A DNA stretch of 64,000 bases. Origin: an uncultured Elusimicrobiales bacterium (GTDB taxonomy: Bacteria > Elusimicrobiota > Elusimicrobia > Elusimicrobiales > Elusimicrobiaceae). This document shows, in pieces, positions 1 through 8,969 of this stretch. The position numbers and the translations under genes were made by a program. The DNA lies in contig CALUXB010000002.1 of the NCBI GenBank assembly GCA_944324645.1, positions 62,001-126,000 of the forward strand, read 5' to 3'. Numbering within the stretch: the stretch's first letter is position 1; each line of letters begins with the position of its first letter. A model generated the notes under the pieces. The model saw only the letters and a program-made list of their open reading frames with translations. It did not search any database and had not been told where the DNA came from.

Positions 1-444
1 TAACCACGCCGTACGCAATATCACAGCTGTTTGGGCGTGTTTTAAAACAGCTTCCTCTCCTAAACGTTTTGTTTTCCCATACACTCCCAGCGGATGGGCC
101 GGAGCCGTTTCATCCAACGGAGTGTTACTGCTTCCGTCAAACACATAATCGGTGGAAATATGTATGAGAGGAATGCTGCGGGCAGCAGCCAATTTGGCTA
201 AATTAGCCGGGCCGACGGCATTGATTTGATAGGCTAAATCCGGCTCTTCTTCAGCTTTATCCACATTGGTATAGGCTGCGCAATTAATGATGGCTTTCAA
301 TTCCTTGTCTTGTCCATACGCAAAAACTGCCTTCTCATCTGTAATATCCAAGTCAGACACATCAGTATAAAAGGCCGCGCCTGCAGGCAAAATATCGCGC
401 AGACAGCAGCCCAATTGCCCGTTGGCACCGGTAATTAGAAACAT
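1..444 (-). CDS. rfbD: dTDP-4-dehydrorhamnose reductase, N-terminal 148 codons (cut by window edge)
   Basis: This enzyme reduces dTDP-4-dehydro-L-rhamnose to dTDP-L-rhamnose with NAD(P)H, the last step of the rhamnose donor pathway in the cytoplasm. The translated start [12 protein letters not shown] is the nucleotide-binding glycine motif of an extended short-chain dehydrogenase. Further along HISTDYVFDG is the family's signature with the catalytic-region Thr/Asp, and YGKTK is the YxxxK catalytic pair. The ATG at 442-444 lies inside the end of rfbC (10-nt overlap), so the genes are translationally coupled. The C-terminal half lies outside the window. Confidence 0.93.
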   Translation of the reverse strand, partial: MFLITGANGQLGCCLRDILPAGAAFYTDVSDLDITDEKAVFAYGQDKELKAIINCAAYTNVDKAEEEPDLAYQINAVGPANLAKLAAARSIPLIHISTDYVFDGSSNTPLDETAPAHPLGVYGKTKRLGEEAVLKHAQTAVILRTAWL

Positions 445-989
445 GGGTTCTCCTTATACGCAGCAAAAGAGCCGTTTTGTAAATCTTTATCAGATAAAAT
501 AGCATTGGAAAGATCTATTTTCCAATCAATATGCAAGACAGCATCATCAAAGCGGATAGCTCCCTCAGAGGCTTTGTCATAAAAATTATCACATTTATAA
601 GCAAACTTAGCCGTGGGGGTCAACACGGCAAAGCCGTGTGCAAAACCGCGTGGAATGAAAAATTGTTTTTTATTTTCAGCAGACAATTCCACCCCGAACC
701 ATTGCCCAAAAGTAGGGCTCTGGCGACGCAAATCCACCGCCACATCCCACACAGCCCCCTCCAATACGCGCACCAGTTTTGCTTGGGCAAAAGGAGGTTT
801 TTGAAAATGCAAGCCACGCAATGTATTCTGAGAAGAAAAGGACTCGTTATCCTGAACAAAATCTATACACAAGCCCGCCCTTTCCAATGTTCGTTTATTA
901 TAAGACTCATAAAAATACCCCCTCTTATCCGCAAAAACTTGGGGGATTAACACGCAAAGCCCCTCTATAGGGGTATTAAAAAAATCCAT
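435..989 (-). CDS. rfbC: dTDP-4-dehydrorhamnose 3,5-epimerase
   Basis: RmlC epimerises C3 and C5 of dTDP-4-dehydro-6-deoxyglucose before RfbD acts. The 184-residue cupin matches the usual family length. LRGLHFQ near residues 57-63 carries the catalytic His, followed by DVAVDLR and the Tyr-containing [10 protein letters not shown] segment. I chose ATG at 987-989 because GGAGG (999-1003) lies 9 nt upstream; the ATG at 996-998 abuts that box, and a longer frame to 1028 would run deep into rfbA. The start overlaps the 3' end of rfbA by 14 nt, so rfbA-rfbC-rfbD form one overlapping operon. Confidence 0.95.
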   Translation of the reverse strand: MDFFNTPIEGLCVLIPQVFADKRGYFYESYNKRTLERAGLCIDFVQDNESFSSQNTLRGLHFQKPPFAQAKLVRVLEGAVWDVAVDLRRQSPTFGQWFGVELSAENKKQFFIPRGFAHGFAVLTPTAKFAYKCDNFYDKASEGAIRFDDAVLHIDWKIDLSNAILSDKDLQNGSFAAYKENPCF

Positions 990-1860
990 TTTTTTCATCC
1001 TCCGGTATGTGCAATAAATAGGCCCCATATTCCGTGTTTTTCATCAAGTTGGCACGGCGTGCCAGCTGGGCAGCGTCTATCCAGCCGTTTTTATAGGCGA
1101 TTGCTTCTAAACAAGCGATTTTAAGGCCTTGTCGGCTTTCTAAAGCTTCAATGAAAACAGAGGCTTTGATTAAATCAGAGTGGGTGCCTGTATCCAGCCA
1201 AGCCATTCCCCGGCCCATTAATTCTACGGAAAGCTCCCCCTGTTTTAAATACCATTCATTGACAGAAGTGATTTCTAATTCTCCGCGGGCGGAAGGTTTT
1301 AAATGTTTTGCAATATTTACCACTCTGTTATCATAAAAATAAAGCCCCGTTACAGCCCAGCTGGATTTGGGCACTTGTGGTTTTTCCTCAATAGAAATAG
1401 CTTTTTTCTGATTATCTATTTCCACCACGCCATAAGCGCTTGGATTTTTGACGTGATAAGCAAAAACGGTCGCCCCGCTGGAACGGGCAGCTGCCTCTTG
1501 CACCAATTTTTTCAAATCCCGTCCATAAAAAATATTGTCTCCTAAAATCAAACAAACACTATCCTGCCCGATAAAATCCGCTCCTAAAATAAACGCTTGG
1601 GCTAATCCTTCCGGCTTGGGTTGTTCTACATATGAAAAATGCACGCCATACTCTTCCCCACTGCCCAACAAGGCCTTATAAAGGGGTAAATCTTTAGGGG
1701 TGGATATAATCAAAATATCCCGTATGCCAGCCAACATAAGAACCGACAATGGATAAAAAATCATCGGCTTATCATAGACAGGAATTAACTGTTTAGATAC
1801 GGCAAAAGTGGCCGGATACAAACGGCTGCCGGTTCCACCTGCCAAAACAATTCCCTTCAT
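976..1860 (-). CDS. rfbA: Glucose-1-phosphate thymidylyltransferase
   Basis: RmlA couples dTTP and glucose-1-phosphate to dTDP-glucose, the first step towards dTDP-rhamnose. The 294-residue protein has the nucleotidyltransferase signature GGTGSRLYP near residue 8, [13 protein letters not shown] (the substrate and phosphate-binding loop), LGDNIFYG with the metal-binding Asp near 110, EEKP near 160, and WLDTGTH near 220. Length and motif order are normal for the family. It is upstream of rfbC and rfbD on the minus strand and follows the glycosyltransferase gene after 46 nt. rfbB lies divergently about 1.3 kb away. Confidence 0.97.
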   Translation of the reverse strand: MKGIVLAGGTGSRLYPATFAVSKQLIPVYDKPMIFYPLSVLMLAGIRDILIISTPKDLPLYKALLGSGEEYGVHFSYVEQPKPEGLAQAFILGADFIGQDSVCLILGDNIFYGRDLKKLVQEAAARSSGATVFAYHVKNPSAYGVVEIDNQKKAISIEEKPQVPKSSWAVTGLYFYDNRVVNIAKHLKPSARGELEITSVNEWYLKQGELSVELMGRGMAWLDTGTHSDLIKASVFIEALESRQGLKIACLEAIAYKNGWIDAAQLARRANLMKNTEYGAYLLHIPEDEKNGFF

Positions 1861-1906
1861 ATATTTCTCCTTTTATATTGCACTGCCTTTTCCCAAGAAA
1901 CAAACT

Positions 1907-2896
1907 TTATCTAAACCAATATACAAAATAACACGCGTAATAAGGCAGCCACGCATCTTTTACTATCCGCGCAAGGCGGCAAACAATCCAAAGCCGCATC
2001 CTTTTAAAAAAGCAACAGTACTGCCGCTGTTTTTCTACCGTATCAAAAGCCTGGCGGCATAAATTTGCCCATTTATAAGAAGCAGGCAAAGAAAACTTCC
2101 TAATTCTTTTTACAGCATCAAGCGTTAAATCTACTATCCGGCCATAAAATGCCGGCTCCGTCAAATTTCTGCGAGCTAATTCTTGGCAAAGAAAAATCAT
2201 ATTCTCCAATATGCCATATGCTTCCAACGCTTTACCCGAAGACAAGGACTGGCTGTTTCCGATGCGATACAGATACAGATGCTGTGAGGTGAAAACAATA
2301 TTGCCGGCATATTGGTAAAGTAAGACTTCAAAAGGGAAATCTTCTGCTCTAGCGTTGGGCCGGAACATCAGTTCATTGGCTCTGATTAATGAAGTTTTAA
2401 TCAATTTTAGCCACACTTGCCTATCGTCAAGCGCAGCCTGCAGACGCTGCGTGGCGGAAGCATTTGGGACTGTGCGCAAAAAACCTTTACAATGGGTTTC
2501 ACAGGCAAATTGTTCCCCGCTATTGATATCCTGCGCAATAAACAGACCACGCACGATATCGGCATCCTTTTCTACAGCCTGGCTGTATAAATGTTCTAAA
2601 TAAGTAGGAAATATAATATCATCTGCGTCCACAAAAGCTATATATTGCCCTTGAGCTTTCTGCAACAACAAATTGCGGTTTTGAGCGGCACCAATATTGG
2701 AAGATTGTAAGAAGATTTTAATCCGTTTGTCTTTGCGGCTGTAGTCCTGCAGGATAGACACACTATGGTCCGAAGAAGCATCATCCGCGCAAAGTAATTC
2801 AAAATCTGTATATGTTTGGGCCAAAATACTGTCTATACAAGCAGGCAAAAACCGCTCTGCATTATATACAGGAACCAAGACGCTGATTTTAGGCAT
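1907..2896 (-). CDS. Family 2 glycosyltransferase
   Basis: This is a 329-residue GT-A fold glycosyltransferase, probably adding a sugar to a surface polysaccharide on the cytoplasmic side of the membrane. The start is typical GT2 (ISVLVPVYNAERFL), followed by CADDASSD and the DxD-type metal/nucleotide-sugar site FVDADD near residue 95. The C-terminal part is basic and aromatic and shows no clear membrane span, though it may associate with the membrane. A GGAAGGG box precedes the ATG. It is the first gene of the minus-strand set that continues into rfbA. The sugar specificity cannot be read from sequence. Confidence 0.9.
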   Translation of the reverse strand: MPKISVLVPVYNAERFLPACIDSILAQTYTDFELLCADDASSDHSVSILQDYSRKDKRIKIFLQSSNIGAAQNRNLLLQKAQGQYIAFVDADDIIFPTYLEHLYSQAVEKDADIVRGLFIAQDINSGEQFACETHCKGFLRTVPNASATQRLQAALDDRQVWLKLIKTSLIRANELMFRPNARAEDFPFEVLLYQYAGNIVFTSQHLYLYRIGNSQSLSSGKALEAYGILENMIFLCQELARRNLTEPAFYGRIVDLTLDAVKRIRKFSLPASYKWANLCRQAFDTVEKQRQYCCFFKRMRLWIVCRLARIVKDAWLPYYACYFVYWFR

Positions 2897-3132
2897 TTAC
2901 AACCCTTCCTTCTTCTTTAATATTTATTGGGCTTAACTTGTCTTAATTATGACAAATTTTTATTTCATATACAAACTACCTGCGCTTGGAAAGGACCCAA
3001 CCAATAACAGAGCCTCTCCCAGCTAACAGTAATGCCTTGTTTCTGTAAGTAATTTTTGCCATAATATAAAACATATAAAAAGCAACCAGGCAACCATTGG
3101 ATTTGGCAAATAGGATCCCCGTGCGGTTGCTA

Positions 3133-3159
3133 TAGACAATGCGCTAATCGCTTTATACT
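3133..3159 (+). promoter_or_regulatory. Possible rfbB promoter
   Basis: TAGACA (3133-3138) and TATACT (3154-3159) are spaced 15 nt apart, with an AGGAAG ribosome site just before the rfbB ATG. The spacer is short, so this is only a candidate. The 280-nt divergent gap (2897-3176) is AT-rich and shows nothing else recognisable. Confidence 0.33.
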
Positions 3160-3176
3160 TAGTTTAGGAAGAGAAT

Positions 3177-4199
3177 ATGCCCAATACAACCATTTTAGTA
3201 ACAGGAGGGGCCGGTTTTATCGGCTCCAACTTTATTCCCTATTTTTTAGAAGTTTTTCCGCATTATCACTTATTGAATTTAGATAAGCTGACATACGCCG
3301 GCAACTTGAACAATTTAAAAGAATGCGCAGACCACCCCCGTTACACTTTTATACAAGGCGATATTTGTGATGCCGAATTAGTAAGTCGTCTTTTTACTCA
3401 ATATGATATCCGCGGGGTCTTCCATTTTGCCGCCGAATCCCACGTAGATAATTCTATTTCAGGGCCTCTTCCCTTCATTAAAACAAACATAGAAGGCACT
3501 TTTTCCCTTTTGGAAGCAGCACGCAAACATTGGATGCTCGCTCCGGGGCAGATGAAGCCTGGATATGAAAATTGCAGATTTCACCATATTTCTACCGATG
3601 AAGTATATGGCACTTTGGGAGAAACGGGTCTGTTTAGTGAAAAAACCGCCTACGCGCCCAATTCCCCCTATTCAGCCTCTAAGGCCTCTAGTGATTTTTT
3701 AGTCCGGGCTTACCACCACACATATGGTCTCAATACAACTACCAGCAATTGTTCAAACAACTATGGTCCCAAACAACACGCGGAAAAATTAATTCCCACC
3801 ATTATCCGCAAAGCATTGTCCGGGCAGTCTATCCCTATTTACGGTGACGGGAAAAACGTGCGCGATTGGCTGTATGTGCTGGATCATTGCAAAGGCATCG
3901 CTTTGGTATGGCAAAAAGGCCGCGCTGGAGAAACATATAATATTGGCGGCCATAATGAACGCAATAATTTACAAATTGTAGAAACGATTTGCGGCCTTCT
4001 GGATGAACTCCGCCCCGCAGCTACTGGAAAGCCTTACAAAGAATTGGTAACGTTTGTTAAAGACCGCGCCGGGCACGACCGACGCTATGCCATAGATGCC
4101 ACTAAACTGGAGCAGCAATTGGGCTGGAAAGCGCAGGAAACCTTTGAAACAGGTATGCGCAAAACGGTAGAGTGGTATTTGCAACAACAAGTAAAATAA
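3177..4199 (+). CDS. rfbB: dTDP-glucose 4,6-dehydratase
   Basis: RmlB converts dTDP-glucose to dTDP-4-dehydro-6-deoxyglucose, linking RfbA to RfbC. The 340-residue protein has the Rossmann motif TGGAGFIG (residues 9-16), the AAESHVD motif near 85, STDEVYG with the catalytic Asp-Glu pair (139-145), and YSASK (165-169) with the catalytic Tyr and Lys. It is complete and of normal length. It is transcribed away from rfbACD, so the pathway is split over two divergent units. The next gene starts 2 nt after its stop. Confidence 0.97.
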   Translation: MPNTTILVTGGAGFIGSNFIPYFLEVFPHYHLLNLDKLTYAGNLNNLKECADHPRYTFIQGDICDAELVSRLFTQYDIRGVFHFAAESHVDNSISGPLPFIKTNIEGTFSLLEAARKHWMLAPGQMKPGYENCRFHHISTDEVYGTLGETGLFSEKTAYAPNSPYSASKASSDFLVRAYHHTYGLNTTTSNCSNNYGPKQHAEKLIPTIIRKALSGQSIPIYGDGKNVRDWLYVLDHCKGIALVWQKGRAGETYNIGGHNERNNLQIVETICGLLDELRPAATGKPYKELVTFVKDRAGHDRRYAIDATKLEQQLGWKAQETFETGMRKTVEWYLQQQVK

Positions 4200-4201
4200 T
4201 T

Positions 4202-5209
4202 ATGAACATTTGCGTCAGCTCAACTATTAATTGGAATCCAGGCGATGAATTTATCCGCTATGGCGTAATTAATCTATTAAAAAAATTATTAGGAAAAGAG
4301 CATAACTATTTCATTTGGAATCGCAATCCAGATTTTTTTGAAAAAGCCTGGCAAAAAGATTCTATGAAAGAAGAGTTTTGGTCTAATTCTGTGCACCCTG
4401 CGGATTTAGCCTGGATGGATGCGTTTGTCTTTGCCGGAACCCCCGAATGGTTTGGCAACCCAACATATCCTATTTACGCAGAAGCGTTAAAAAACAAAAA
4501 ACCGCTTATTTTGTTGGGCGCCGGAGCTGGACGGCCTTTAGATTTAATGTCCTCTCTGGAAAAACAGGTCTTGCGCTCCCCCAAAACATTTCTGTGCGTG
4601 CGCAGCATCGGTTTAGCGGAAGAGCTAAAAAAGATAGACATTTCGGCCCATACTTTGCCCTGCCCAGCCATCCTGTGCCAAACCAACGACTACAATAACA
4701 AAGAACAAACCGGGCGGATTGGTTTTTTACTGCAAACTTCATCTGTGCTCAATCAACAGTCTGACTTGCGCTTTGCTCAGGATTTCTTTCGGCTGCCACC
4801 TCAAAGAAATTATATCTTACTGGCTTCATATATAGACGAAGCCCGGGAAAATTGTAAGAAACAGGTTCCGTTTCGCTTTAGTTTTGAGCCGAAAGATTAT
4901 TTTGATTTTTATAAAGAATGCGATTGGATTGTCACTACGCGCTTGCACGGGGCGCTTTCTTCTTTGGCTTGCGGCGTACCGGCTGTTTTATTGGCCGATA
5001 CATCTAATGTACGGATACAAAGTTCCGCCGCGCTGTATAAGGAGATCTTGCCTGTAGCAACCTCTTTAAAGGACGGCTTGCAAATTGTGCAGGAACTGTC
5101 CGGCAAGCAATATATTGCCTTGCGCCAAAATATACTACAATTTAAGAAAGATTTGGAAGCACAATATATTCATCTTCTCAGAGATTTTTTACATTCTATT
5201 GGTTTGTAA
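4202..5209 (+). CDS. Polysaccharide pyruvyl transferase family protein
   Basis: This 335-residue protein resembles the polysaccharide pyruvyl-transferase fold, whose members add pyruvate ketals to exopolysaccharide sugars or act as related glycosyltransferase-like enzymes. The N-terminus (INWNPGDEFIRYG) is the typical NxGD-type opening. The C-terminus has the family signature TTRLHGALSSLACGVPAV followed by a short Asn/Arg segment. The ATG at 4202 is preferred over an in-frame codon at 4172 inside rfbB; it lies 2 nt after the rfbB stop. Its stop overlaps the next ATG (TAATG). Transfer of pyruvate itself is a family-level inference. Confidence 0.78.
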   Translation: MNICVSSTINWNPGDEFIRYGVINLLKKLLGKEHNYFIWNRNPDFFEKAWQKDSMKEEFWSNSVHPADLAWMDAFVFAGTPEWFGNPTYPIYAEALKNKKPLILLGAGAGRPLDLMSSLEKQVLRSPKTFLCVRSIGLAEELKKIDISAHTLPCPAILCQTNDYNNKEQTGRIGFLLQTSSVLNQQSDLRFAQDFFRLPPQRNYILLASYIDEARENCKKQVPFRFSFEPKDYFDFYKECDWIVTTRLHGALSSLACGVPAVLLADTSNVRIQSSAALYKEILPVATSLKDGLQIVQELSGKQYIALRQNILQFKKDLEAQYIHLLRDFLHSIGL

Positions 5210-7395
5210 TGAAAATACAACACTTAATTTTGGACATCAAATTATTTACTTATAGACTGGCCAAACATATAGCCCCGGCTAAATTTACGCCCAAATATAA
5301 CCGCAACTATATCAAACGCCATTTACCCTCTAAAACAGTATATACCTTTCTATCTCACCGCGAAGAAAACCAAGACTTCTCCGCCTTACATACAGATATA
5401 AAACTAATGGCCTATTATTTGCCACAGTTTCATACCTTTCCAGAAAATGATGAATGGTGGGGAAAAGGATTTACAGAATGGTGCAACACACGCCCGGCAC
5501 AGCCACTCATTGCAGGGCACTATCAACCCCGGCAACCTCATAAAGATATTGGATACTATGATTTATCCGATGTGAATGTGATGGCTAAGCAGGCCGCTTT
5601 AGCCAAACAACACGGCATTTATGGTTTTTGTATGTATTATTATTGGTTTTCTGGCAAAAAATTGATGGAAAAACCGCTGGATAACCTTATGAAACACCCT
5701 GAAATAGACTTCCCTTTCTGTCTATGTTGGGCCAATGAAAGCTGGTCCCGCCGCTGGAACGGAAGCGAAAAGTTAGTATTGATTAAACAACAATACCGCG
5801 AGCAGGATCCTCTGCTGTTTATACAAGATATTGCCCCTTATTTGAAAGATAAACGCTATATACGTGTTAACCAAAAACCTATTATTTTGATTTATAACAT
5901 CCAGCAACTCCCCAATCCCCAACAAGCCTTCCAAACTTGGCGTGAATGGTGCCGCCAAAACGGAATAGGTGAAATAGAAATATGGGCCGTACGCTCTTTT
6001 TTAAAAAAATATTCCCAATCATTTGCTGATTTAGTTGACAAAGAGGTGGAATTCCCTCCACATTTGGTTACGCCGGATTGGATTTTAGAAAGAATCCAAG
6101 ATAAAGACAGTTTATGGATTGATTACCAAGTTATCTCTTCTGGCGTATTGCACCCACAAACTGCGGAGCCTCTCCCAGACGACAAAAAACCTATTATCCG
6201 TGCCGCTATGTTAGGCTGGGACAATACAGCCCGCTACAAAAAAAAGGGTGCCCATATATATAACCACTTTTCTCTTTTTGCTTATTACCAATGGCTGCGT
6301 TACTTAATTAGTTATACACGTAAGAAAATGCCCAAAGAAGAACGTTTTCTGTTTGTAAATGCCTGGAATGAATGGGCCGAAGGAACCTATTTGGAGCCAG
6401 ACCGCAAATATGCTTATGCTAATATTAACGTTACTTCCCGCGCAATATTTGATTTGCCCTTTGAGCCGGTTCTAAAAGATAATGCCGTCATTATTGCCTG
6501 TTTAGAAAGTTTAGGCGATATTATCGCTTGTGAACCTGTTATACAATCTGTTCAAGAAAAATACCCCGGCAGACCGATTTATTGGGCGCTTTCCGTGCAA
6601 TATGCAGACGTCTTGCAAGCCCATCCCGCTTTAGCAGGGATTTTGCCTTTTTATACTATGCAACAATGGCAAAATTTTAAAAACAATCTGCCGCCCTCTA
6701 TTGCGGTTGTAGATTTACATTTTCAAACCCGGCATTATCTTTTAGCTAATACGGCAACTTATACCGTGGCCTATAATCACAACCGCTCCGATATTACAGA
6801 GGAAAACTATTATACTTGCGGGAACAGTCTGTTAGATATTTTCTCCAAAGTGGCAGGGCTTGCTTCTACCAATGAGGCCCCCCATTTCTATATTGCCCCT
6901 TTTGCACAAAAACCTGCCAATTTGCCCAAACGCTATATTGCCGCGCACACACAGGCCTTCATTATAGATCGCAATTGGGATAAAAGCAAATGGGAAATTT
7001 TGATAAAAGAGCTGGCCAAAGATAATATTGCGGTGGTGGAAATTGGACAAAACAGCTTGCTTAAAGGCCTGCCCGGCTGCACAGACTGCACCAATTTACC
7101 CTCTATTCACGACACAGCAACCGTTTTGGCAGGAGCTGAGCTTTTTGTAGGGATAGATTCCTCTATGGCCCATTTGGCAAATGCTTTAAATATTCCGGGG
7201 GTTATCCTTCTGGGGAAATATCGTAATTTTACCCATTATATGCCTTATTCAGGCAAATACCAAGACGGTACAAATGCAATCGTCTTATATGCCCCTAAAG
7301 ATAAGCCTGCTGCAGAGATTTCTGTTTCTCAAGTTTATCAGTCTATTTGCCAAATGCTGCAGCGCAAATCCAAGCATATTGAAACAAATGCTTAA
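5209..7395 (+). CDS. Two-domain protein: WbsX-like domain fused to a GT9 heptosyltransferase-like domain
   Basis: This 728-residue protein appears to combine two carbohydrate-active modules. Residues about 65-420 match the WbsX/GH99-like family found in O-antigen and capsule loci: AYYLPQFHTFPEND, WWGKGFTEWCN, FCMYYYWFSGKK, CWANESWSRRW and NAWNEWAEGTYLEPD. Residues about 430-720 resemble glycosyltransferase family 9 (ADP-heptose type), with LESLGDIIACEPVIQ at the start and VGIDSSMAHLANAL near 645, the usual GT9 donor-site region. There is no signal peptide, so it should act in the cytoplasm. It overlaps the preceding gene by 1 nt. gmhA at 48593 implies that heptose is made in this organism. 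Confidence 0.82.
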   Translation: MKIQHLILDIKLFTYRLAKHIAPAKFTPKYNRNYIKRHLPSKTVYTFLSHREENQDFSALHTDIKLMAYYLPQFHTFPENDEWWGKGFTEWCNTRPAQPLIAGHYQPRQPHKDIGYYDLSDVNVMAKQAALAKQHGIYGFCMYYYWFSGKKLMEKPLDNLMKHPEIDFPFCLCWANESWSRRWNGSEKLVLIKQQYREQDPLLFIQDIAPYLKDKRYIRVNQKPIILIYNIQQLPNPQQAFQTWREWCRQNGIGEIEIWAVRSFLKKYSQSFADLVDKEVEFPPHLVTPDWILERIQDKDSLWIDYQVISSGVLHPQTAEPLPDDKKPIIRAAMLGWDNTARYKKKGAHIYNHFSLFAYYQWLRYLISYTRKKMPKEERFLFVNAWNEWAEGTYLEPDRKYAYANINVTSRAIFDLPFEPVLKDNAVIIACLESLGDIIACEPVIQSVQEKYPGRPIYWALSVQYADVLQAHPALAGILPFYTMQQWQNFKNNLPPSIAVVDLHFQTRHYLLANTATYTVAYNHNRSDITEENYYTCGNSLLDIFSKVAGLASTNEAPHFYIAPFAQKPANLPKRYIAAHTQAFIIDRNWDKSKWEILIKELAKDNIAVVEIGQNSLLKGLPGCTDCTNLPSIHDTATVLAGAELFVGIDSSMAHLANALNIPGVILLGKYRNFTHYMPYSGKYQDGTNAIVLYAPKDKPAAEISVSQVYQSICQMLQRKSKHIETNA

Positions 7396-7650
7396 TCCCC
7401 ATTTGTTGTAGGCAAAAATTTTATTTTGCTCTCTTTAAGCAATTATCGTTTATATCCTTTACCAAAGCCTATTCATCCGTTGTAATTTTAAAAATTTATA
7501 ACGAGCTGTATTGGAACACATCTAATCCTAACTTACCCGGGGCAGAAAATTCTTTTTATTTTTTCTTCTTGTGTTTCCGTCTTATTCTTACTTCGGGCTC
7601 TATATAATACAGCCACAAGTGCCCGTGTAACTCCACAAAAATAGATTATT

Positions 7651-7679
7651 ACGACATTAAAGAGTCTTTTTGGTAAAAT
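7651..7679 (+). promoter_or_regulatory. Candidate leaderless promoter of the WYL regulator
   Basis: A -10 box TAAAAT (7674-7679) ends exactly 6 nt before the ATG at 7686, with a partial -35 ACGACA at 7651-7656 (17-nt spacer). There is no ribosome-binding site. A start at the expected distance would fall on or next to the A of the ATG. Confidence 0.5.
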
Positions 7680-7685
7680 AGACAT

Positions 7686-8489
7686 ATGTCAAAAGAAATT
7701 ACCGGCAAAACCAAACGTATTGCGCAAATCTTATCGCTACTGGAACAGGCACCCGTCACGGTAACGGATTTGGCCGCACATTTTGGGGTGTCTATACGCA
7801 CCATACAGCGCGATATAGGCCTATTGGTGCAAGCGCAATTTCCGGTTATTTCTCCTCGGCAAAGCGTATATGAATTGGCCCCCGGTTTTTCTTTGGCTGC
7901 GGCCAATTTGTCTGGGGCACAGGCTGCGCTGTATATTGTGGCGGCGGACATTTCCCAACAGATTGGAGAAGATTTTGGTCATATCCCCGGGCAAATTTCC
8001 CAACGTTTTGCTCCCCCCTCTTTTTCGCATTGTACTTTTGGAGCCTCTAAATACGACTTTGCTCAAGCAGAAGAGCCGGCCACTATTTTGCTAAAGTGCA
8101 TCAAATACCACTCTACTTTGCGGGTCTATTTAAAAGACTGTAAAAAAAACCGCACGCTATACCCCTACATTCTGCTTCGTCTTTATGATAAATGGTATGT
8201 GGTAAGCGTAAGCAGCAAGCGGGAAATTGCTTGTTATGCATTGGCAAACATAGGCCATTTTTCCTTACGGGAGGATAGAAATACCTCTACCGGCTATGCC
8301 CAGTTCCGCCCCATTCCCTTTATGAATTGGGCCATTTGGCAGCGTGCTCATCAGTGGGTCAAAGAATTGGCGCCACAAACTTCCGCAGCTACGACATCTT
8401 CTCCGGCCGAACCCCTGCCAGCCCCCACGCAGAACTCTTCGGCCCCGGTATCTGCCCCTGCAAATAAGCCCCAAACGCTGGCTTCTTAA
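7686..8489 (+). CDS. HTH / WYL-domain transcriptional regulator
   Basis: This is a probable DNA-binding regulator of 267 residues. Residues 7-60 form a DeoR/HTH-11-like winged helix (RIAQILSLLEQAPVTVTDLA, then SIRTIQRDIGLL as recognition helix). The middle and C-terminal part (residues 135-205) has the spacing of a WYL ligand-binding domain, with LYPYILLRLYDKWYVVSVS and a conserved Arg/Tyr pattern. Residues about 225-267 are a Pro/Ala/Ser-rich tail that is probably disordered. WYL regulators frequently control phage-defence loci, which fits the genes that follow, but the target is unknown. It is followed by a 180-nt gap and a strong promoter. Confidence 0.8.
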   Translation: MSKEITGKTKRIAQILSLLEQAPVTVTDLAAHFGVSIRTIQRDIGLLVQAQFPVISPRQSVYELAPGFSLAAANLSGAQAALYIVAADISQQIGEDFGHIPGQISQRFAPPSFSHCTFGASKYDFAQAEEPATILLKCIKYHSTLRVYLKDCKKNRTLYPYILLRLYDKWYVVSVSSKREIACYALANIGHFSLREDRNTSTGYAQFRPIPFMNWAIWQRAHQWVKELAPQTSAATTSSPAEPLPAPTQNSSAPVSAPANKPQTLAS

Positions 8490-8571
8490 CCCCCCTAATA
8501 GCGCTAAAACCGCTATCAAAGCATATATAAAGCAAGAAAAAGACATTAAAACGTCGCAAAAGAGCCCGGGG

Positions 8572-8600
8572 TGGACAAAAAGCCTCTTTTATGCTATAAT
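8572..8600 (+). promoter_or_regulatory. Strong sigma-70-type promoter
   Basis: TGGACA (8572-8577), a 17-nt spacer and TATAAT (8595-8600) preceded by an extended TGC give the best consensus promoter in the window. No convincing gene starts nearby, so it should drive the structured transcript below, from about 8607. Confidence 0.75.
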
Positions 8601-8606
8601 TTTATT

Positions 8607-8929
8607 ATAGAAAGGATAAAAAGACGTAAAAATGTCGTTTTTATCCTATTTTTAAAATAACGTTATTTGAAGGAAGATGGATAATGTTACTATCAATCTA
8701 CCAATTCCTAGGAAAAAAGAACCGCTTGCGCCGTTCCAAAAGCTGGTGAAAACAGAGGGGATTGGGTCTTCCGGAAAATACCGTATAGATCCATATAGAG
8801 TGTACGAGGGACAAGCCCGACGACTACACAGCAACCTGCCTAAGGGTAAGGTGCTAATGCTTGCACGATGGGAACTACAACCGCTTTGCTGTAAGTAGAA
8901 CCCATTGGAGACGATGGGTTCTTTTTTTT
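8607..8929 (+). ncRNA. Structured leader RNA or small RNA of unknown class
   Basis: Downstream of a near-consensus promoter, about 320 nt are rich in complementary segments and end in an intrinsic terminator. I see a 5' hairpin (8614-8625 with 8634-8646, one bulge). A long-range helix pairs CTACACAGCA (8824-8833) with TGCTGT-AA-GTAG (8887-8898). It encloses ACCT/AGGT (8834-8837 with 8848-8851) and GTGC/GCAC (8851-8854 with 8863-8866). ATGGG occurs at 8868-8872 and again in the 3' arm of the terminator, so the first copy could pair with CCCAT (8901-8905) as an antiterminator. A 73-codon frame (8677-8898) starting MDNVTINLPIP also fits, but its rare-codon use (AGA, CGA, CTA) is unlike the neighbours. 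I cannot assign a known family. Confidence 0.45.
8898..8929 (+). terminator. Intrinsic terminator 1 of the structured RNA
   Basis: GAACCCAT (8898-8905) pairs with ATGGGTTC (8914-8921) across an 8-nt loop, followed by eight T (8922-8929). The 5' G overlaps the upstream long-range helix, so the two structures compete at their edge. Confidence 0.85.
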
Positions 8930-8933
8930 ACCA

Positions 8934-8969
8934 CCTCTCTAATGGAACTGTCCAAAAGAGAGGTTTTTT
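8934..8969 (+). terminator. Second tandem terminator-like hairpin
   Basis: CCTCTCT (8934-8940) pairs with AGAGAGG (8957-8963), followed by TTTTTT (8964-8969). The 16-nt loop makes it weaker than the terminator just upstream. Together they insulate or attenuate the ClpX-like gene. Confidence 0.6.

Noticed and set aside
8806-8880. S-box (SAM-I) riboswitch
   Set aside because: GAGGGA (8806-8811), GCAACC (8831-8836) and GGTGCTAA (8850-8857) resemble conserved parts at similar spacing, but the segments that should form the P2 inner helix (CAAG and ACAG) do not pair, and no SAM-related gene follows.
8677-8898. 73-codon protein MDNVTINLPIP...
   Set aside because: It has a poorly spaced ribosome site and codons unlike the neighbours, and overlaps the RNA helices. 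I treat the RNA as the main product but cannot exclude translation.
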